Source of the DNA: Psychrobacter pygoscelis
GTDB taxonomy: Bacteria; Pseudomonadota; Gammaproteobacteria; Pseudomonadales; Moraxellaceae
DNA: 64,000 nucleotides
Direction of reading: 5' to 3'
Assembly: GCF_004335015.1 (NCBI RefSeq)
Contig: NZ_RQRU01000002.1
Coordinates: 682,001-746,000, forward strand
Shown: one piece after another, positions 9,178 to 20,019 of the stretch
How positions within the stretch are numbered: the stretch's first letter is position 1
How the letters are laid out: each line of letters opens with the position of its first letter
The notes under the pieces: generated by a model
What the model was told of the DNA's origin: nothing
The model's input: only the letters and a program-made list of their open reading frames with translations
Database searches by the model: none
Program-made: the position numbers and the translations under genes

Positions 9178-9600
9178 TTAATCGTTAGCGGATTGATCTG
9201 CAACATCAGCAGGATTTGGTACGTTATCCTCATCGCTTTTTGCGACCGCTTTATTGATCAGATCCATCATATAGTTACCACGGGCCGTGACTTCGTCATA
9301 GTGAAAGCGCAATCGCGGTGTGGTCCGAGTCTTGAGACGGTGGCTAAGCTCAGTGCGTAAGAAGCCAGCAGCATTTTCCAATACTTTAAGGCTCTGTTCA
9401 TGGCTGCTTTTGGTCATCGCGTCGTTAAGCTCAGGCTCCATAATAGTGACATAAATATCGGCATAACCAAGATCAGGGCTAACTTTGACACTTGAGATGG
9501 TCACAAATCCTGTCAATCGTGGGTCATTAATCTCATCACGAATAAGGACGGCAAGTTCACGCTGAACTTGATCAGCCAATCGTTGTAAACGCTGATTCAT
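9178..9600 (-). CDS. rbfA: 30S ribosome-binding factor A
   Basis: A KH-fold assembly factor for late 16S rRNA 5'-end maturation, important for growth in the cold. The N-terminus (MNQRLQRLADQVQRELAVLI) and the NDPRLTGFVTISSVKVSPDL segment are diagnostic. The C-terminus is a short acidic and polar tail. An AGGAAA ribosome binding site precedes the ATG. It forms a pair with truB. A terminator hairpin separates it from infB upstream, so its expression probably depends on read-through or an own promoter in the 240-bp gap. Confidence 0.95.
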   Translation of the reverse strand: MNQRLQRLADQVQRELAVLIRDEINDPRLTGFVTISSVKVSPDLGYADIYVTIMEPELNDAMTKSSHEQSLKVLENAAGFLRTELSHRLKTRTTPRLRFHYDEVTARGNYMMDLINKAVAKSDEDNVPNPADVADQSAND

Positions 9601-9780
9601 TATCTTTCCTATAGGTTCAAATGGGTGACTATCGCTTGCAAATAAGCTTTATGCAATAAATCATTAGTAATGATTATACCGCCAGTGACGGATAAATTTC
9701 GTAAACTACCGGAGGTTGTAGTCAAAGTTTTCTAATATTTGACTGTTTAACAGCTCATGGTTAATCAGTAGAGAATCGTT

Positions 9781-9820
9781 ATAAAAAAAGACCTAGCAGG
9801 ATTGACCTGTTAGGTCTTTA
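9781..9820 (-). terminator. Terminator after infB
   Basis: A 13-bp stem (AAGACCTARCAGG type, one wobble) with a 5-base loop is followed on the minus strand by seven Ts. It lies about 20 bases past the infB stop, inside what is normally one long operon. It may partly uncouple rbfA-truB from infB. Confidence 0.85.
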
Positions 9821-9841
9821 ATAAAAGATCAATTGATAATT

Positions 9842-12571
9842 CTAGATGGTACGCTCAAACTCTTGAATTTCAAAGACTTCAATCTTATCACCGACTTCGA
9901 CATCATAGCCGCGGACAGCAAGACCACACTCCATACCAGTCCGCACTTCATTAACGTCATCTTTATAACGACGTAATGACTGTAGCTGACCGGTAAAGAT
10001 AACTTGGTCATCACGGAGTACACGGATTGGTTTATTGCGGTAGATAGTCCCTTCAACGACCATACAACCTGCAGCCGCACCAAACTTGCTAGAGCGGAAG
10101 ACGTCACGAACATCAGCAATACCAAGGATTTTTTCACGGTGCTCAGGAGACAACATGCCACTCATTGCCGCTTTGACATCATCAATCAAGCCATAGATAA
10201 CGCTATAGTAGCGAATATCGATATTGGCCTCATCTGCTTTACGGCGGGCGGCGCCATCGGCACGAACGTTGAAACCTAATAGTACCGCTTCGCTTGATTC
10301 GGCTAGTGTCACATCAGATTCAGAGATAGGCCCAACACCTGAGCTGATGACCTTGACTTTCACTTCATCAGTTGACAACTCATTGAGTGCAGCAAGTAAG
10401 GCTTCAAGTGATCCGCGAACGTCTGTCTTCAAAATAATATTTAAGAAAGAGACGTCGCCTTGACCCATCTGTTCGAACATACTTTCAAGACGAGTCTTAT
10501 TCTGACGTTCAAGCTCACGCTCGCGCTCACGATTGGCACGGAATTCAGCCACTTCACGCGCTTTTTTCTCATCAGAGACCACTAAGAACTCACTACCAGC
10601 AGCTGGTGTCTCAGGTAAGCCTAAAATCTCAACAGGAATAGAAGGACCTGCTGACTTGATACGCTGACCACGCTCATCGATCATCGCACGTACTTTACCG
10701 TAGTGCTCACCCGCAAGGACTAAATCGCCTTGTTTAAGAGTACCTTTTTTGACCAGCAGGCTGACAACTGCCCCACGGCCTTTTTCAAGTTTCGATTCGA
10801 TGACCACACCTTGAGCAGCACCATCATTTGGTGCTTCAAGCTCCATAAGCTCAGCTTGCAGACTGATAAGCTCTAAAAGCTCATCAATACCTTGGCCAGT
10901 CTTGGCCGAGACTTTCGCCATTGGTGTATCGCCGCCCCAATCTTCTGAGACGACTTCTTTACTGGTCAAGTCATTAAGAACACGGTCGACATCTGCCCCA
11001 TCTTTGTCCATTTTATTAATGGCCACGATTAGCGGTGTACCAGCTGCGCGAGCATGGTCGATGGCTTCAACCGTTTGGGGCATCATGCCATCATCAGCAG
11101 CTACTACTAGCACAACAATATCAGTGGCTTGAGCACCACGTGAGCGCATGGCGGTAAAGGCCGCGTGACCTGGTGTGTCTAGGAAAGTAATAACGCCGCG
11201 ATCAGTCTCTACATGGTAGGCACCGATATGCTGGGTAATACCACCAGCTTCGCCAGAGGCAACCTTCGTCTCACGAATCTTATCTAGTAGAGAAGTCTTA
11301 CCATGGTCAACATGGCCCATGATAGTGACGACTGGTGGTCGCGTTTGCACATTGCTGCTACGCTCTTCGACCGCTTCATGCAGGTCATCTTCGACTTTAG
11401 TATCGCTGACCAGTACTGGGTTATGCCCCAGCTCTTCGACGATTAAGCTGGCGGTAGCTTGATCAATCTCGTCAGACTCACTAACCATCTCGCCCATTTT
11501 CATAAGTAGCTTCACGACTTCGCGGGCTTTAACCGCCATACGCTGAGCCAAGTCAGAAACGACAATCTTCTCACTAATCTCGACATCATGAACAATCTTT
11601 TCGACTGGTTTTTCGAACTTATGCTGACCAGCTTGTGAAGAGCGTAGACCATGACGGCGATTCTTCATCTCGCGCTCTTCTTGGTTCTTACGACGACGTC
11701 CTCGAGCCGCTGTACTGCTAGAGCCACGTTTAATCTCACGACGCTCTTTCTCAAACGACTCTTCTAAGGCATCACCGACCAAGCCTTCTGCTAATGGCTC
11801 ATCCTTACGAACTTCGGCCACTGGCTCTTTATCAGAGTATTTACCCGCCATTTTACGCATCTGCTCAAGCGTGCGCTTTTGCGCTTCTTCAGCTTGTTTA
11901 CGACGCGTTTCTGCTTCGAGCTGACGTAGACGCTCTTCTTCTGCCTCACGAGCTTCACGAGCTTTACGCTCAGCTGCCGTTTCAGTTTTTGGCTTCGTCG
12001 GTTTCGTTACTGCTGACGCTTTTTTCTTATCTTTTGACTTGATTTCAACCGCTTCTTTACTGCCTTTTTTAACCACAACAGAAGCCGTTACTTCATCTTT
12101 ACTATCTTTATTCTTGCTGCCACCCAAGCTTGCTCGCATCGCTGCCAAGGTAGCCGCTTGCCGCTCTTCAGCCTGCTTTTTGGCTTTTTCACGCTCAATG
12201 GCTTCTTGTTGAGCTTTGGCTTTGGCTTCTATCATGGCTTGTTCACGGGCTGCCATTTCTTCAGCCACTTGTGCAGGATCTGGCTTTTCAAATACTTTTT
12301 TCTTACGGACTTCGACATTGACACTCTTAGACTTACCAGAGGAGCCAGTCACCCGCGCAGTACTAGTGGTCTTTGACTTTAGGCTAATGCGGCGTTTTTG
12401 CTGCTGACCATGGCTTTGTTTCAAGTATGCCACCAACTGCTCTTGCTCAAGTTCGGTGACTAGGTCATCCTCCCCACGAGCAGGCAGCCCGGCGTCCACT
12501 AGCTGCTGTTTTACAGCGCTAACGGTTTTTCTTACCATGTCTGCCAGTTCTTTGACGGTCTTATCTGCCAT
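9842..12571 (-). CDS. infB: Translation initiation factor IF-2
   Basis: A GTPase that brings fMet-tRNA to the 30S subunit and promotes subunit joining. The 909 residues comprise an N-terminal IF2_N domain ([18 protein letters not shown]), a long charged Lys/Glu/Ala-rich linker to about residue 310, a second IF2_N-like segment, then the G domain from about residue 410. G-motifs visible are GHVDHGKT (P-loop), DTPGH and NKMD. Domains II to IV follow with normal length. An AGGTGA ribosome binding site precedes the ATG. Shadow frames inside the charged linker should be ignored. Confidence 0.97.
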   Translation of the reverse strand: MADKTVKELADMVRKTVSAVKQQLVDAGLPARGEDDLVTELEQEQLVAYLKQSHGQQQKRRISLKSKTTSTARVTGSSGKSKSVNVEVRKKKVFEKPDPAQVAEEMAAREQAMIEAKAKAQQEAIEREKAKKQAEERQAATLAAMRASLGGSKNKDSKDEVTASVVVKKGSKEAVEIKSKDKKKASAVTKPTKPKTETAAERKAREAREAEEERLRQLEAETRRKQAEEAQKRTLEQMRKMAGKYSDKEPVAEVRKDEPLAEGLVGDALEESFEKERREIKRGSSSTAARGRRRKNQEEREMKNRRHGLRSSQAGQHKFEKPVEKIVHDVEISEKIVVSDLAQRMAVKAREVVKLLMKMGEMVSESDEIDQATASLIVEELGHNPVLVSDTKVEDDLHEAVEERSSNVQTRPPVVTIMGHVDHGKTSLLDKIRETKVASGEAGGITQHIGAYHVETDRGVITFLDTPGHAAFTAMRSRGAQATDIVVLVVAADDGMMPQTVEAIDHARAAGTPLIVAINKMDKDGADVDRVLNDLTSKEVVSEDWGGDTPMAKVSAKTGQGIDELLELISLQAELMELEAPNDGAAQGVVIESKLEKGRGAVVSLLVKKGTLKQGDLVLAGEHYGKVRAMIDERGQRIKSAGPSIPVEILGLPETPAAGSEFLVVSDEKKAREVAEFRANRERERELERQNKTRLESMFEQMGQGDVSFLNIILKTDVRGSLEALLAALNELSTDEVKVKVISSGVGPISESDVTLAESSEAVLLGFNVRADGAARRKADEANIDIRYYSVIYGLIDDVKAAMSGMLSPEHREKILGIADVRDVFRSSKFGAAAGCMVVEGTIYRNKPIRVLRDDQVIFTGQLQSLRRYKDDVNEVRTGMECGLAVRGYDVEVGDKIEVFEIQEFERTI

Positions 12572-12819
12572 TGATTGTCACCTACTATCTATTGTGTGCT
12601 ATATATTTAATTCAGCGTTTGGCTGATGTGTTTGCGTACTATTGTCACTGTATTTCTATTCGGTATCAAAAGAACTTGATCAGCTCGGCGGCATCAAAGT
12701 ACTGATTATACACGGTGTAAAATGAGACTTTATCCTATTTATCGTAATGGTTCGGTTCATTTTACAAACTGCGGCTTATCGTTAGTTCAAAATACCGAGT
12801 GCGTTATGAATGACGGACG

Positions 12820-14304
12820 CTACTCATCAAACCAAGATTCGCGTGCCTTCATAATAAGCTGACCCGCTGTTTTTTCGTCAAGATCATCGATGTCTTCTAA
12901 ATCAAACACCGCTTGCTCAGCCAGATCATCCACAGTGATGATGTCCTTTTGAGCCAATTTATAAGCCAAGGTCGTGGTCATACCTTCTAGCGCTAACAAC
13001 TCTTCACTCGGCTCTTTCATGTTTTGCTGCTTGACCAGCTCATCAGCGATAACGACTTCTTTAGCACGCTCTTGAATCATGTGAATCGCGTCATCGTCAA
13101 GACCTTCAATATCGTAAAAAGTCTCAACTGGTACATACGCCACTTCTTCAATACTGGTAAAGCCAACATCAACTAAGGCTTGCGCCAAATCTTCATCAAC
13201 TTCTAAACGCTCATAGAACAGGTCAATAAAGGCTTTGGTTTCATTCTGCTGACGCTCTAGATATTCAGACTCTAGCATCATGTTTAGCTTATAGCCGGTC
13301 AACTCAGAGGCCAAACGAACGTTTTGACCTTGTGAGCCAATGGCACGGGCCAATTGATCATTGGTACTAAAGACGATATCAGCAGTTTGGGCATCTTCGT
13401 CCAAAATAATGCTATTCACGTCAGCAGGCTCAAGCGCACTAATAATAAACTGCGCAGGATCATCTGACCAAACCACCACATCAATACGCTCACCATCCAA
13501 CTCTTGCTGTACTGCTTGGATTCGTGTACCACGCATACCGATACAAGCACCGACGGGATCTATCCGATGATCATTGGTCTTTACAGAGATTTTAGCACGG
13601 GTACCCGGAAGACGTGCAACATTGCGAATCTCAATGATTTGCTCAGCGATCTCTGGCACTTCTTTTTGCATTAATGCCGATAGCATCTCAGGATGAGTTC
13701 GCGATAACAATAACTGAGCACCGCGATTTTCACGATTGACATGATATAAGATAGCATTAATTCGCGATTTAACCCGTAGCTGTTCACGTGGTAGCATCTG
13801 ATCACGAGACAAATAGCCTTCAGCATTATCTCCTAAATCAATGATATAGCCATCACGAGTCTGTTTTTTAACTTCTCCAAACAACATCTCGCCAATGCGC
13901 GGCTCAAACGCATCCGCCACAAGCGCGCGCTCAGCTTCGCGGATTTTTTGAATAATAACCTGCTTGGCTTGAGTCGCAGCAATTCGGCCAAACTCGATCG
14001 ATTCAATCTGCTCTTCTTTGATATCACCAATCGACCACTCGTCCTGATCAAGATCAGTGATGGCTAGCTGACACGCTGGCATTTCATGATCTTCGTCAGC
14101 GACGACAGTCCAATAACGATAAGTATCATAATCGCCAGTTTCACGGTCAATCTCTACGCGGATCGCCACTTCTGGCTGATCAGTATAGACTTTCTTTTTG
14201 GTCGAGACGACCAAGGCTTGCTCAATCGCTTCAAAGATGTCTTCAGGATTTAAGCCCTTTTCGTTACTGACGGTTTCTACTACCGTTAAAATCTCTCGAC
14301 TCAT
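12820..14304 (-). CDS. nusA: Transcription termination/antitermination factor NusA
   Basis: Binds RNA polymerase and modulates pausing, termination and rRNA antitermination. The 494 residues show the N-terminal polymerase-binding domain, an S1 domain at about 135-200, and two KH domains with CIGMRGTRIQAV near residue 252 and AIGSQGQNVRLA near residue 320. C-terminal acidic repeats follow (SIEEVAYV, LDDDAIHMI, GMTTTLAYKLAQK). An AGGACAGG ribosome binding site precedes the ATG. It sits between rimP and infB as in nearly all gammaproteobacteria. Confidence 0.97.
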   Translation of the reverse strand: MSREILTVVETVSNEKGLNPEDIFEAIEQALVVSTKKKVYTDQPEVAIRVEIDRETGDYDTYRYWTVVADEDHEMPACQLAITDLDQDEWSIGDIKEEQIESIEFGRIAATQAKQVIIQKIREAERALVADAFEPRIGEMLFGEVKKQTRDGYIIDLGDNAEGYLSRDQMLPREQLRVKSRINAILYHVNRENRGAQLLLSRTHPEMLSALMQKEVPEIAEQIIEIRNVARLPGTRAKISVKTNDHRIDPVGACIGMRGTRIQAVQQELDGERIDVVVWSDDPAQFIISALEPADVNSIILDEDAQTADIVFSTNDQLARAIGSQGQNVRLASELTGYKLNMMLESEYLERQQNETKAFIDLFYERLEVDEDLAQALVDVGFTSIEEVAYVPVETFYDIEGLDDDAIHMIQERAKEVVIADELVKQQNMKEPSEELLALEGMTTTLAYKLAQKDIITVDDLAEQAVFDLEDIDDLDEKTAGQLIMKARESWFDE

Positions 14305-14427
14305 GCTATACCTGTCCTATACTGACGTAAATGGTTTTTCATTAAAATTACTATATAAAAAGCTATTAATAAATTTTTACTATCTAAATCCAAGCTATAA
14401 CCTACCGACACTAACAGTACTGGTAAA

Positions 14428-14928
14428 TTAGCTGTCTTGATAAACTAAATTTGCTTTATCAATATTACTCAGCTCTATCTTGACGTCCTGATCCTCAGGA
14501 GTAGCCAACGTTAGGGTTTTGTCATCCATTGCCGTAAGCTGACCTGATATCTTACGCCGCTTCTGCTTTCCTGCACCGATGGCATTAATCAACCTTAAGT
14601 TCACGGTCTGACCGATATACTGGCGCATTTGCGCTTCTGAAAAAAAAGATCGGTCAAGACCAGGGGAGGATACCTCTAAGATGTATTCACCGGCGATAGG
14701 ATCGTGAACCTCTAGCACCCCACTCACTTGATGGGTAACGGCTGTACAGTCTTCAATGGTAACTTGCTTACCGTCAGCCTGATCAGCTGGTAGCGCCTCA
14801 ATGAATATTCGTAATAATGACTTACGGCCCTGAGCAGTAAACTCCACACCCCATAACTGAACATCACAGGCAGTAACCGCAGGGGCAATAATATCCATTA
14901 ACTCGGTGACTTTGGTAGAAAGTTTCAT
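14428..14928 (-). CDS. rimP: Ribosome maturation factor RimP
   Basis: Needed for 30S subunit maturation. The start is set at the ATG at 14928 (MKLSTKVTELMDIIAPAV), which has an AAAGGG ribosome binding site. A GTG 44 codons upstream keeps the frame open, but those residues do not resemble the family. This gives 166 residues, close to the usual 150-160. Family features include GVEF near residue 25, EVSSPGLDRSF, and the C-terminal Sm-like domain. It is the first protein gene of the rimP-nusA-infB group and lies downstream of two tRNA genes, as in Escherichia coli. Confidence 0.94.
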   Translation of the reverse strand: MKLSTKVTELMDIIAPAVTACDVQLWGVEFTAQGRKSLLRIFIEALPADQADGKQVTIEDCTAVTHQVSGVLEVHDPIAGEYILEVSSPGLDRSFFSEAQMRQYIGQTVNLRLINAIGAGKQKRRKISGQLTAMDDKTLTLATPEDQDVKIELSNIDKANLVYQDS

Positions 14929-15250
14929 ACAACCCTTTAATTTATTATTTTGTCTATTAATTTTTAACCCAACTACCGGTTTATTTCGAGCGCGATGAGC
15001 TACTAATAATAAACCACATAAGTAATAAGTTGGACTATTAAGCTTATACTTAGCACACACGGCTTGGTACGTTATGTTTTCTCGTCATCATGCTCAAAAA
15101 GCAAGATGCCCTAAGCCAACTTGAACCAAATATTGTCACTAGTAATGATAAAAAATAGACAGCTGCATCCAAAAAAGATGCCAACGTAAAAGAAAGCTTA
15201 GCACAGCACTATGGCTTTAAATATGCTTTGCTGATATAACCAACATTTAG
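14929..15250 (-). other. rimP upstream region
   Basis: No gene is supported. The region must contain the promoter for rimP-nusA-infB if the terminator at 15251-15286 is efficient. I could not assign -35 and -10 boxes with confidence. Confidence 0.4.
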
Positions 15251-15286
15251 ATACAAAAAAACCCACAGACATAATGGTGGGCTTAA
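15251..15286 (-). terminator. Terminator after the tRNA pair
   Basis: On the minus strand a short stem (CCCAC/GTGGG, loop of ten) is followed by seven Ts. It lies about 95 bases after the initiator tRNA. The stem is only five pairs long, so partial read-through into rimP is likely. Confidence 0.6.
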
Positions 15287-15379
15287 TCTTGCTGAGACTT
15301 TTGATTTAAATACCAGCTAAAAAATGATTAGTCATTCCAAGCTATAAAGTTCAGCTATGTCTTATATGTCTTTAAAAAG

Positions 15380-15456
<77 letters not shown>

Positions 15457-15571
15457 ACAATTTAGACTGCGTATTCTACTTGGTAACTTCACCCTTGTCA
15501 ACCCTTAACTTAATTTCTTTTAATTAAGTAAGCACTATTTACTCAGCACTTAGGATAACTTTAGAGTAATT

Positions 15572-15656
15572 TGGTGCGATTGGAGGGACTTGAACCCTCA
15601 CGGCTTGCGCCACTACCCCCTCAAGATAGCGTGTCTACCAATTCCACCACAATCGC
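15572..15656 (-). tRNA. leuU: tRNA-Leu (GAG)
   Basis: An 85-base class II tRNA with encoded CCA. Acceptor stem GCGATTG/CAATCGC is fully paired, the D-arm is GGTGGAATTGGTAGACACGC, and the loop TTGAGGG gives anticodon GAG. The long variable arm is typical of tRNA-Leu. It is cotranscribed with the initiator tRNA 115 bases downstream. Location after secG corresponds to leuU in enterobacteria. Confidence 0.96.
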
Positions 15657-15916
15657 AAAATTTTTGCTCATCATACGCCAATGAGCGTTTCAGCTGACTT
15701 CATTACTCTATCTCATTGAGGAACTATTGAGATATGATATTAGTAATGTCACGTCAACCTAGATACCTTTTATTTATTAGTATTAGCTAGCCATTGGCTA
15801 TAAATACTAGTAAAAGCACCACTGTCAAAACAGGCAGGCATTGTACTGGTTACCGTACAAAATAGCAAGACCTAATTAACCAGCTCTCGCAAGTGTCCAC
15901 CAGTAATAAAATGAAA

Positions 15917-16234
15917 CTATTCTGTGGAGTCTGTTGAGTCAGTAAGTGCCCTTGGGCTTTGCGGCGCAGATACAGGAGCATCTAAGCGAAACTGATCATT
16001 GGCTTGCTGACGCGCATGAACGGCTAAGGTCAGACTGGTAATAAAAAAGATAACCGCCAATATGCCGGTCGCTCGAGTCATAAAGTTAGCTGAACCTGCT
16101 GCACCAAATACCGTCCCAGAGGCTCCAGCACCGAAAGAAGCTCCAGCGTCAGCGCCTTTACCATGCTGGATCAAAATCAAGCCTATCATAGCAATCGCCA
16201 CGATAATATGTAAGGCTAATACAAAGGTAAACAT
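15917..16234 (-). CDS. secG: Preprotein translocase subunit SecG
   Basis: A small inner-membrane subunit of the SecYEG translocon. The 105 residues have two hydrophobic segments, about 3-20 (VLALHIIVAIAMIGLILI) and 54-72 (ATGILAVIFFITSLTLAV). Between them is the conserved QHGKGADAGASFGAGASGTV loop. The C-terminus is polar and Ser/Asp-rich. A GAGGAC ribosome binding site precedes the ATG. It stands between tpiA and tRNA-Leu, the standard gammaproteobacterial order. Confidence 0.95.
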   Translation of the reverse strand: MFTFVLALHIIVAIAMIGLILIQHGKGADAGASFGAGASGTVFGAAGSANFMTRATGILAVIFFITSLTLAVHARQQANDQFRLDAPVSAPQSPRALTDSTDSTE

Positions 16235-16551
16235 AACGTCCTCATATACTCAACTAGAGCATTTATATAAATAGAGATAAACCATCAAGACTTATCAAAT
16301 AAGTCAATTAAAAGTAGCAGTGCTTTCAATTCGAACATCAATGAGTTTCGTAGATAAATCAATAACGCTTGATAGGATAGGGAAGCGAATACACTCAACA
16401 CCCATTTTCTTTCAATACGCCTTATTAACTGATCAACGACGCCTAGGCAAATTTTTAGATAACTGAATATTAAGTTAAGTTGGTGAATATAAAATTATTG
16501 ATACGAAAGATACCTAAAAAAGCTGCTTAACAAGTTAACTGAGTAACAAGG
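16235..16551. other. tpiA-secG spacer
   Basis: No gene, RNA or strong hairpin was recognised in this 317-base A+T-rich stretch. It presumably holds the end of the tpiA transcript and the secG promoter. Confidence 0.4.
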
Positions 16552-17373
16552 CTACTGTACATTACTGGCCTTAGCCGCTGAAAATGCTTCCGCAATCGCC
16601 AAAAAGCTTTCTGCGTTTAATGAGGCACCGCCAACCAATGCGCCATCGACACTATCGGCCTGGGCAAATATCGCTGCATTATCTGCGTTGACACTACCAC
16701 CATATAGCACACACAGGTTATCTAGCTCACCAGCAGCGCCAGCGTATTGCTTGATCACTTGCTTAATATGGCTGTGCGTTGCTGTGACCTCTTCGACCGT
16801 CGGCACTTTACCCGTACCGATTGCCCAAACTGGCTCATAAGCGATAATCAATCGCTCAGCCAAATTGGCTTCATTGTTTGACTCGCTAGCATGTTCACTA
16901 ATAATACGCTGAATGACACTGAGTTGATCTTCTAGCACTTGTAAAGTTTGCTCACTATCGTACTGCGCCTTGGTTTCGCCGATACAAAAGATGACGCCAA
17001 GCTGCTGACTTAGCGCATTGCGTAGCTTTTTTAGTAGTATATCGTTGTCTTCACCATAGTACTGTCGACGCTCTGAGTGACCTACCAGCACCCAATCCGC
17101 ACCCGCATCACGCACCTGTGCAGCAGAGCAATCTCCAGTGAAAGCTCCAGTTTCTGCACTAAAAGCGCAAATATCTTGGGCGCCAAGAGCAACAGAGGTA
17201 TTCGTCAGCTTGCTATTGGCTGCTGGCAAATGGACATGGCATGGAATGACCATGGTGTTGCACAGTGGCACGTCTCCATTTGGTAGCCTTTTGATGACGC
17301 TATCTAGCAATTCATCAACGGCTTGCAATGTTGCTGGCTGTTGCTTCCAATTTCCAATTACCCAAGCCTGCAT
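16552..17373 (-). CDS. tpiA: Triosephosphate isomerase
   Basis: Interconverts dihydroxyacetone phosphate and glyceraldehyde 3-phosphate. Catalytic Lys is in VIGNWKQ at the N-terminus, catalytic His in VGHSERRQYYGE, and catalytic Glu in AYEPVWAIGTGKVPT. The phosphate-binding YGGSVN and GALVGGASL segments follow. Start chosen at the ATG at 17373 (MQAWVIGNWK), because the AGGG motif sits ten bases before it but only one base before the ATG at 17382. The product has 273 residues, slightly longer than the usual 250. Confidence 0.95.
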   Translation of the reverse strand: MQAWVIGNWKQQPATLQAVDELLDSVIKRLPNGDVPLCNTMVIPCHVHLPAANSKLTNTSVALGAQDICAFSAETGAFTGDCSAAQVRDAGADWVLVGHSERRQYYGEDNDILLKKLRNALSQQLGVIFCIGETKAQYDSEQTLQVLEDQLSVIQRIISEHASESNNEANLAERLIIAYEPVWAIGTGKVPTVEEVTATHSHIKQVIKQYAGAAGELDNLCVLYGGSVNADNAAIFAQADSVDGALVGGASLNAESFLAIAEAFSAAKASNVQ

Positions 17374-18236
17374 AATATTCATACCCTAATTAAAGCTTTA
17401 ATAACTAATGGTGACTTATCATAGCCAGCAACTTGCTAGCCAGACCTTTTTTAGGTCTAAAATACAGTTACAGTCTAAGTGTGCTATTACCAATGACTCG
17501 TGTGCTGACTTTATTTTGATTTGTAAGCCAGTAAAGGCTAATGAATATCTGCTAGTTTTCAGTACCCTACTTGGACTAAAATAGCACTTTATAAAGTAAC
17601 GCTTTTCTCACTTAGAGGACAGTTTAAGGTAGTCTATTCAAAACCGCCTTTTAATCACAGCTGCCACTCATCCAAAGCAGCCTTTAGCTCCAACTAAGCC
17701 AATGATCAACTTCTTTTTTGAAAGGTCTGTTTAATAAAAAATTCTCTTTCATAAAATGCCTATTTGTAGAGCTTGTCTTTGTCAGTTTTTCAATGAGTCT
17801 TGTAGACTAATCTCTTTGCACAAGCCCATACTTAAAGGACTGTAAATAAAAACACAATCAGCACAGATTAACAAACGCGTTATTATATCAAATTTTCATC
17901 TGCGTCTATAGGGTCATTCGCGTATTGATATAGAAAGTACTAAATGCTAAGTAATTATGCTACGGTAGCTTATAATTTGCTTAACAATATCATCAACTAA
18001 TAGAAATTCACTGTAAAATATACTTTAGAAAGCGGTAAGATACTACATTATGCTCGTAAGTAGCCTTCGGCAACCCTAGCTTGATGACGCTAGGTAGCAT
18101 CTAGCAAAATAATATTTCGTTGGATTGATTCAAATAACACTTTTAGCTAAATATTAATCGCTTCTGAATCAATCCCTACTCGCAGCTCAATACTTTTTTT
18201 GGTATTTATATAATTACTATATCTGGGGAGTTTTTT
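17374..18236. other. Long divergent intergenic region between tpiA and pilB
   Basis: About 860 bases without a supported gene. Small palindromes occur at 17441-17458 (AGACCT/AGGTCT around a T-rich loop) and about 18073-18092 (CCTAGC/GCTAGG). It must carry the divergent promoters for tpiA and pilB. An unannotated small RNA is possible, but I see no signature that would name it. Confidence 0.4.
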
Positions 18237-19940
18237 ATGTCCACGACAACCAGCAATTTTGGTGGACTAGCCCGTCGGTTGATTCAAGAAGGTCTGGTTA
18301 ATCAAGAGCAGATGCAAACGGCGCTGACTGAGTCGCAGCAGCAGCAGCTTGGCTTAATACCTTATCTGGTCGAAAACAAAATCGCAGCCGCCAATAGTAT
18401 TGCGATAACGGTCTCAAAGGAATTTAGTGACCCGTTATTCGATATCAGTACGCTAAATCCTGAGAGCATCCCTAAGGATTTAGTTGATGAAAAGATCGTA
18501 CGTAAGTTTAACGCCCTTCCTATCTATAAACGGGGGCAACGACTTTTTGTCGCCATGAGCGATCCTTCACGGATAGATGCGATTGATGCTATCGCCTTTA
18601 ACTCCAGGTTATCTGTTGAGACAATCGTCGTTGAGGAAGATAAACTAAAACAACGCATAGACAGCGTCTTTGCTGATTCTATGGACAACTTTAGTAATTT
18701 TTCTGAAGGTGATTTGTCCGTTGATATCGATGAACAGCCTGATTTAGATGCTGACACAAACGACGGAGTAGAAGAAGCACCTGTTGTGAAATTCGTTAAT
18801 AAAATGCTGGTTGATGCCATTCGTATGGGGGCTTCAGATTTACACTTCGAACCTTATGAGAAAACATATCGCGTGCGTTTTCGTATTGATGGGGTAATGC
18901 AAAAGATGGCCAGCCCCCCAGTACAGCTCGCCAGTAAAATTGCTGCACGACTCAAAGTAATGTCGCAAATGGATATCTCAGAGCGTAGGATTCCTCAAGA
19001 TGGTCGCATTAAGCTGAAGCTGTCTAAAAACAAAGCCATTGATTTTCGTGTGAACTCTCTTCCTACTCTATTCGGTGAGAAAATCGTTTTACGTATCCTC
19101 GATCCGTCTTCTGCAATGCTAGGAATTGACGCCCTTGGCTATGATCCCGATCAGAAAGAGATGTTTTTAGAGGCACTACATAAACCGCAAGGTATGCTAC
19201 TGATTACGGGGCCTACCGGATCGGGTAAAACCGTTTCTTTATATACAGGTCTCAACATCCTAAATACGACTGAGTCTAATATCTCCACCGCGGAAGACCC
19301 CGTAGAGATCAACTTAGAAGGTATTAATCAAGTCAACGTCAACCCTAAAGTGGGGTTGACCTTTGCTCAAGCCTTGAAGTCCTTCTTACGTCAAGATCCT
19401 GATATTGTCATGGTGGGTGAGATTCGTGATTTAGAGACAGCAGAAATTGCTGTCAAGGCCGCACAAACCGGTCACATGGTTCTCTCTACTTTGCACACCA
19501 ACTCGGCACCAGAGACACTGACGCGACTTCATAATATGGGTGTGGCCTCCTTTAACATTGCTACTTCTGTCAATCTCGTTATCGCTCAGCGCCTTGCGCG
19601 CCGTTTATGTAAAAACTGTAAGAAACCAACAACTCCGCCACGACAAAGCTTATTAGAGGTCGGCTTTACTGAGGCTGACTTAGACAATTCAGATAATGTT
19701 ATCTATGAGCCAGTTGGCTGCTCTGAGTGCCGAAATGGTTATAAGGGGCGTGTGGGTATCTATGAAGTGATGAAAATTACACCAGATATTTCTCGTATTA
19801 TTATGGAAAATGGCAATGCTATCGATATCAAAGATGCGGCACTCAAAAATGGTTTTCGCGATTTGCGGCGCTCAGGTATCTTAAAAGTACTCCAAGGCTT
19901 GACCAGCGTACAAGAGATGTTGAGGGTAACCTCAGAGTAA
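18237..19940 (+). CDS. pilB: Type IV pilus assembly ATPase PilB
   Basis: The hexameric extension motor of type IV pili, on the cytoplasmic face of the inner membrane. The 567 residues have an N-terminal MshEN-like domain and a GspE-type ATPase domain. The latter carries Walker A GPTGSGKT near residue 325, Asp box AEDPVE, Walker B and the His box. A tetracysteine zinc motif follows (CKNC near residue 460, CSEC near 497). Length is normal. A GGGGAG ribosome binding site precedes the ATG. It is the first gene of pilB-pilC-pilD-coaE. Confidence 0.97.
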   Translation: MSTTTSNFGGLARRLIQEGLVNQEQMQTALTESQQQQLGLIPYLVENKIAAANSIAITVSKEFSDPLFDISTLNPESIPKDLVDEKIVRKFNALPIYKRGQRLFVAMSDPSRIDAIDAIAFNSRLSVETIVVEEDKLKQRIDSVFADSMDNFSNFSEGDLSVDIDEQPDLDADTNDGVEEAPVVKFVNKMLVDAIRMGASDLHFEPYEKTYRVRFRIDGVMQKMASPPVQLASKIAARLKVMSQMDISERRIPQDGRIKLKLSKNKAIDFRVNSLPTLFGEKIVLRILDPSSAMLGIDALGYDPDQKEMFLEALHKPQGMLLITGPTGSGKTVSLYTGLNILNTTESNISTAEDPVEINLEGINQVNVNPKVGLTFAQALKSFLRQDPDIVMVGEIRDLETAEIAVKAAQTGHMVLSTLHTNSAPETLTRLHNMGVASFNIATSVNLVIAQRLARRLCKNCKKPTTPPRQSLLEVGFTEADLDNSDNVIYEPVGCSECRNGYKGRVGIYEVMKITPDISRIIMENGNAIDIKDAALKNGFRDLRRSGILKVLQGLTSVQEMLRVTSE

Positions 19941-20019
19941 TTTTTTCTAAAAATTCTTTAAGTTCACAATTTATTCAATAAAATGATATGCCATCAAGGC
20001 GCATAAAGAGGACAGTAAA

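Noticed and set aside
12158..12407. Plus-strand frames within infB
   Set aside because: They mirror the repetitive Lys/Glu/Ala linker codons of IF-2 and have no start signals.
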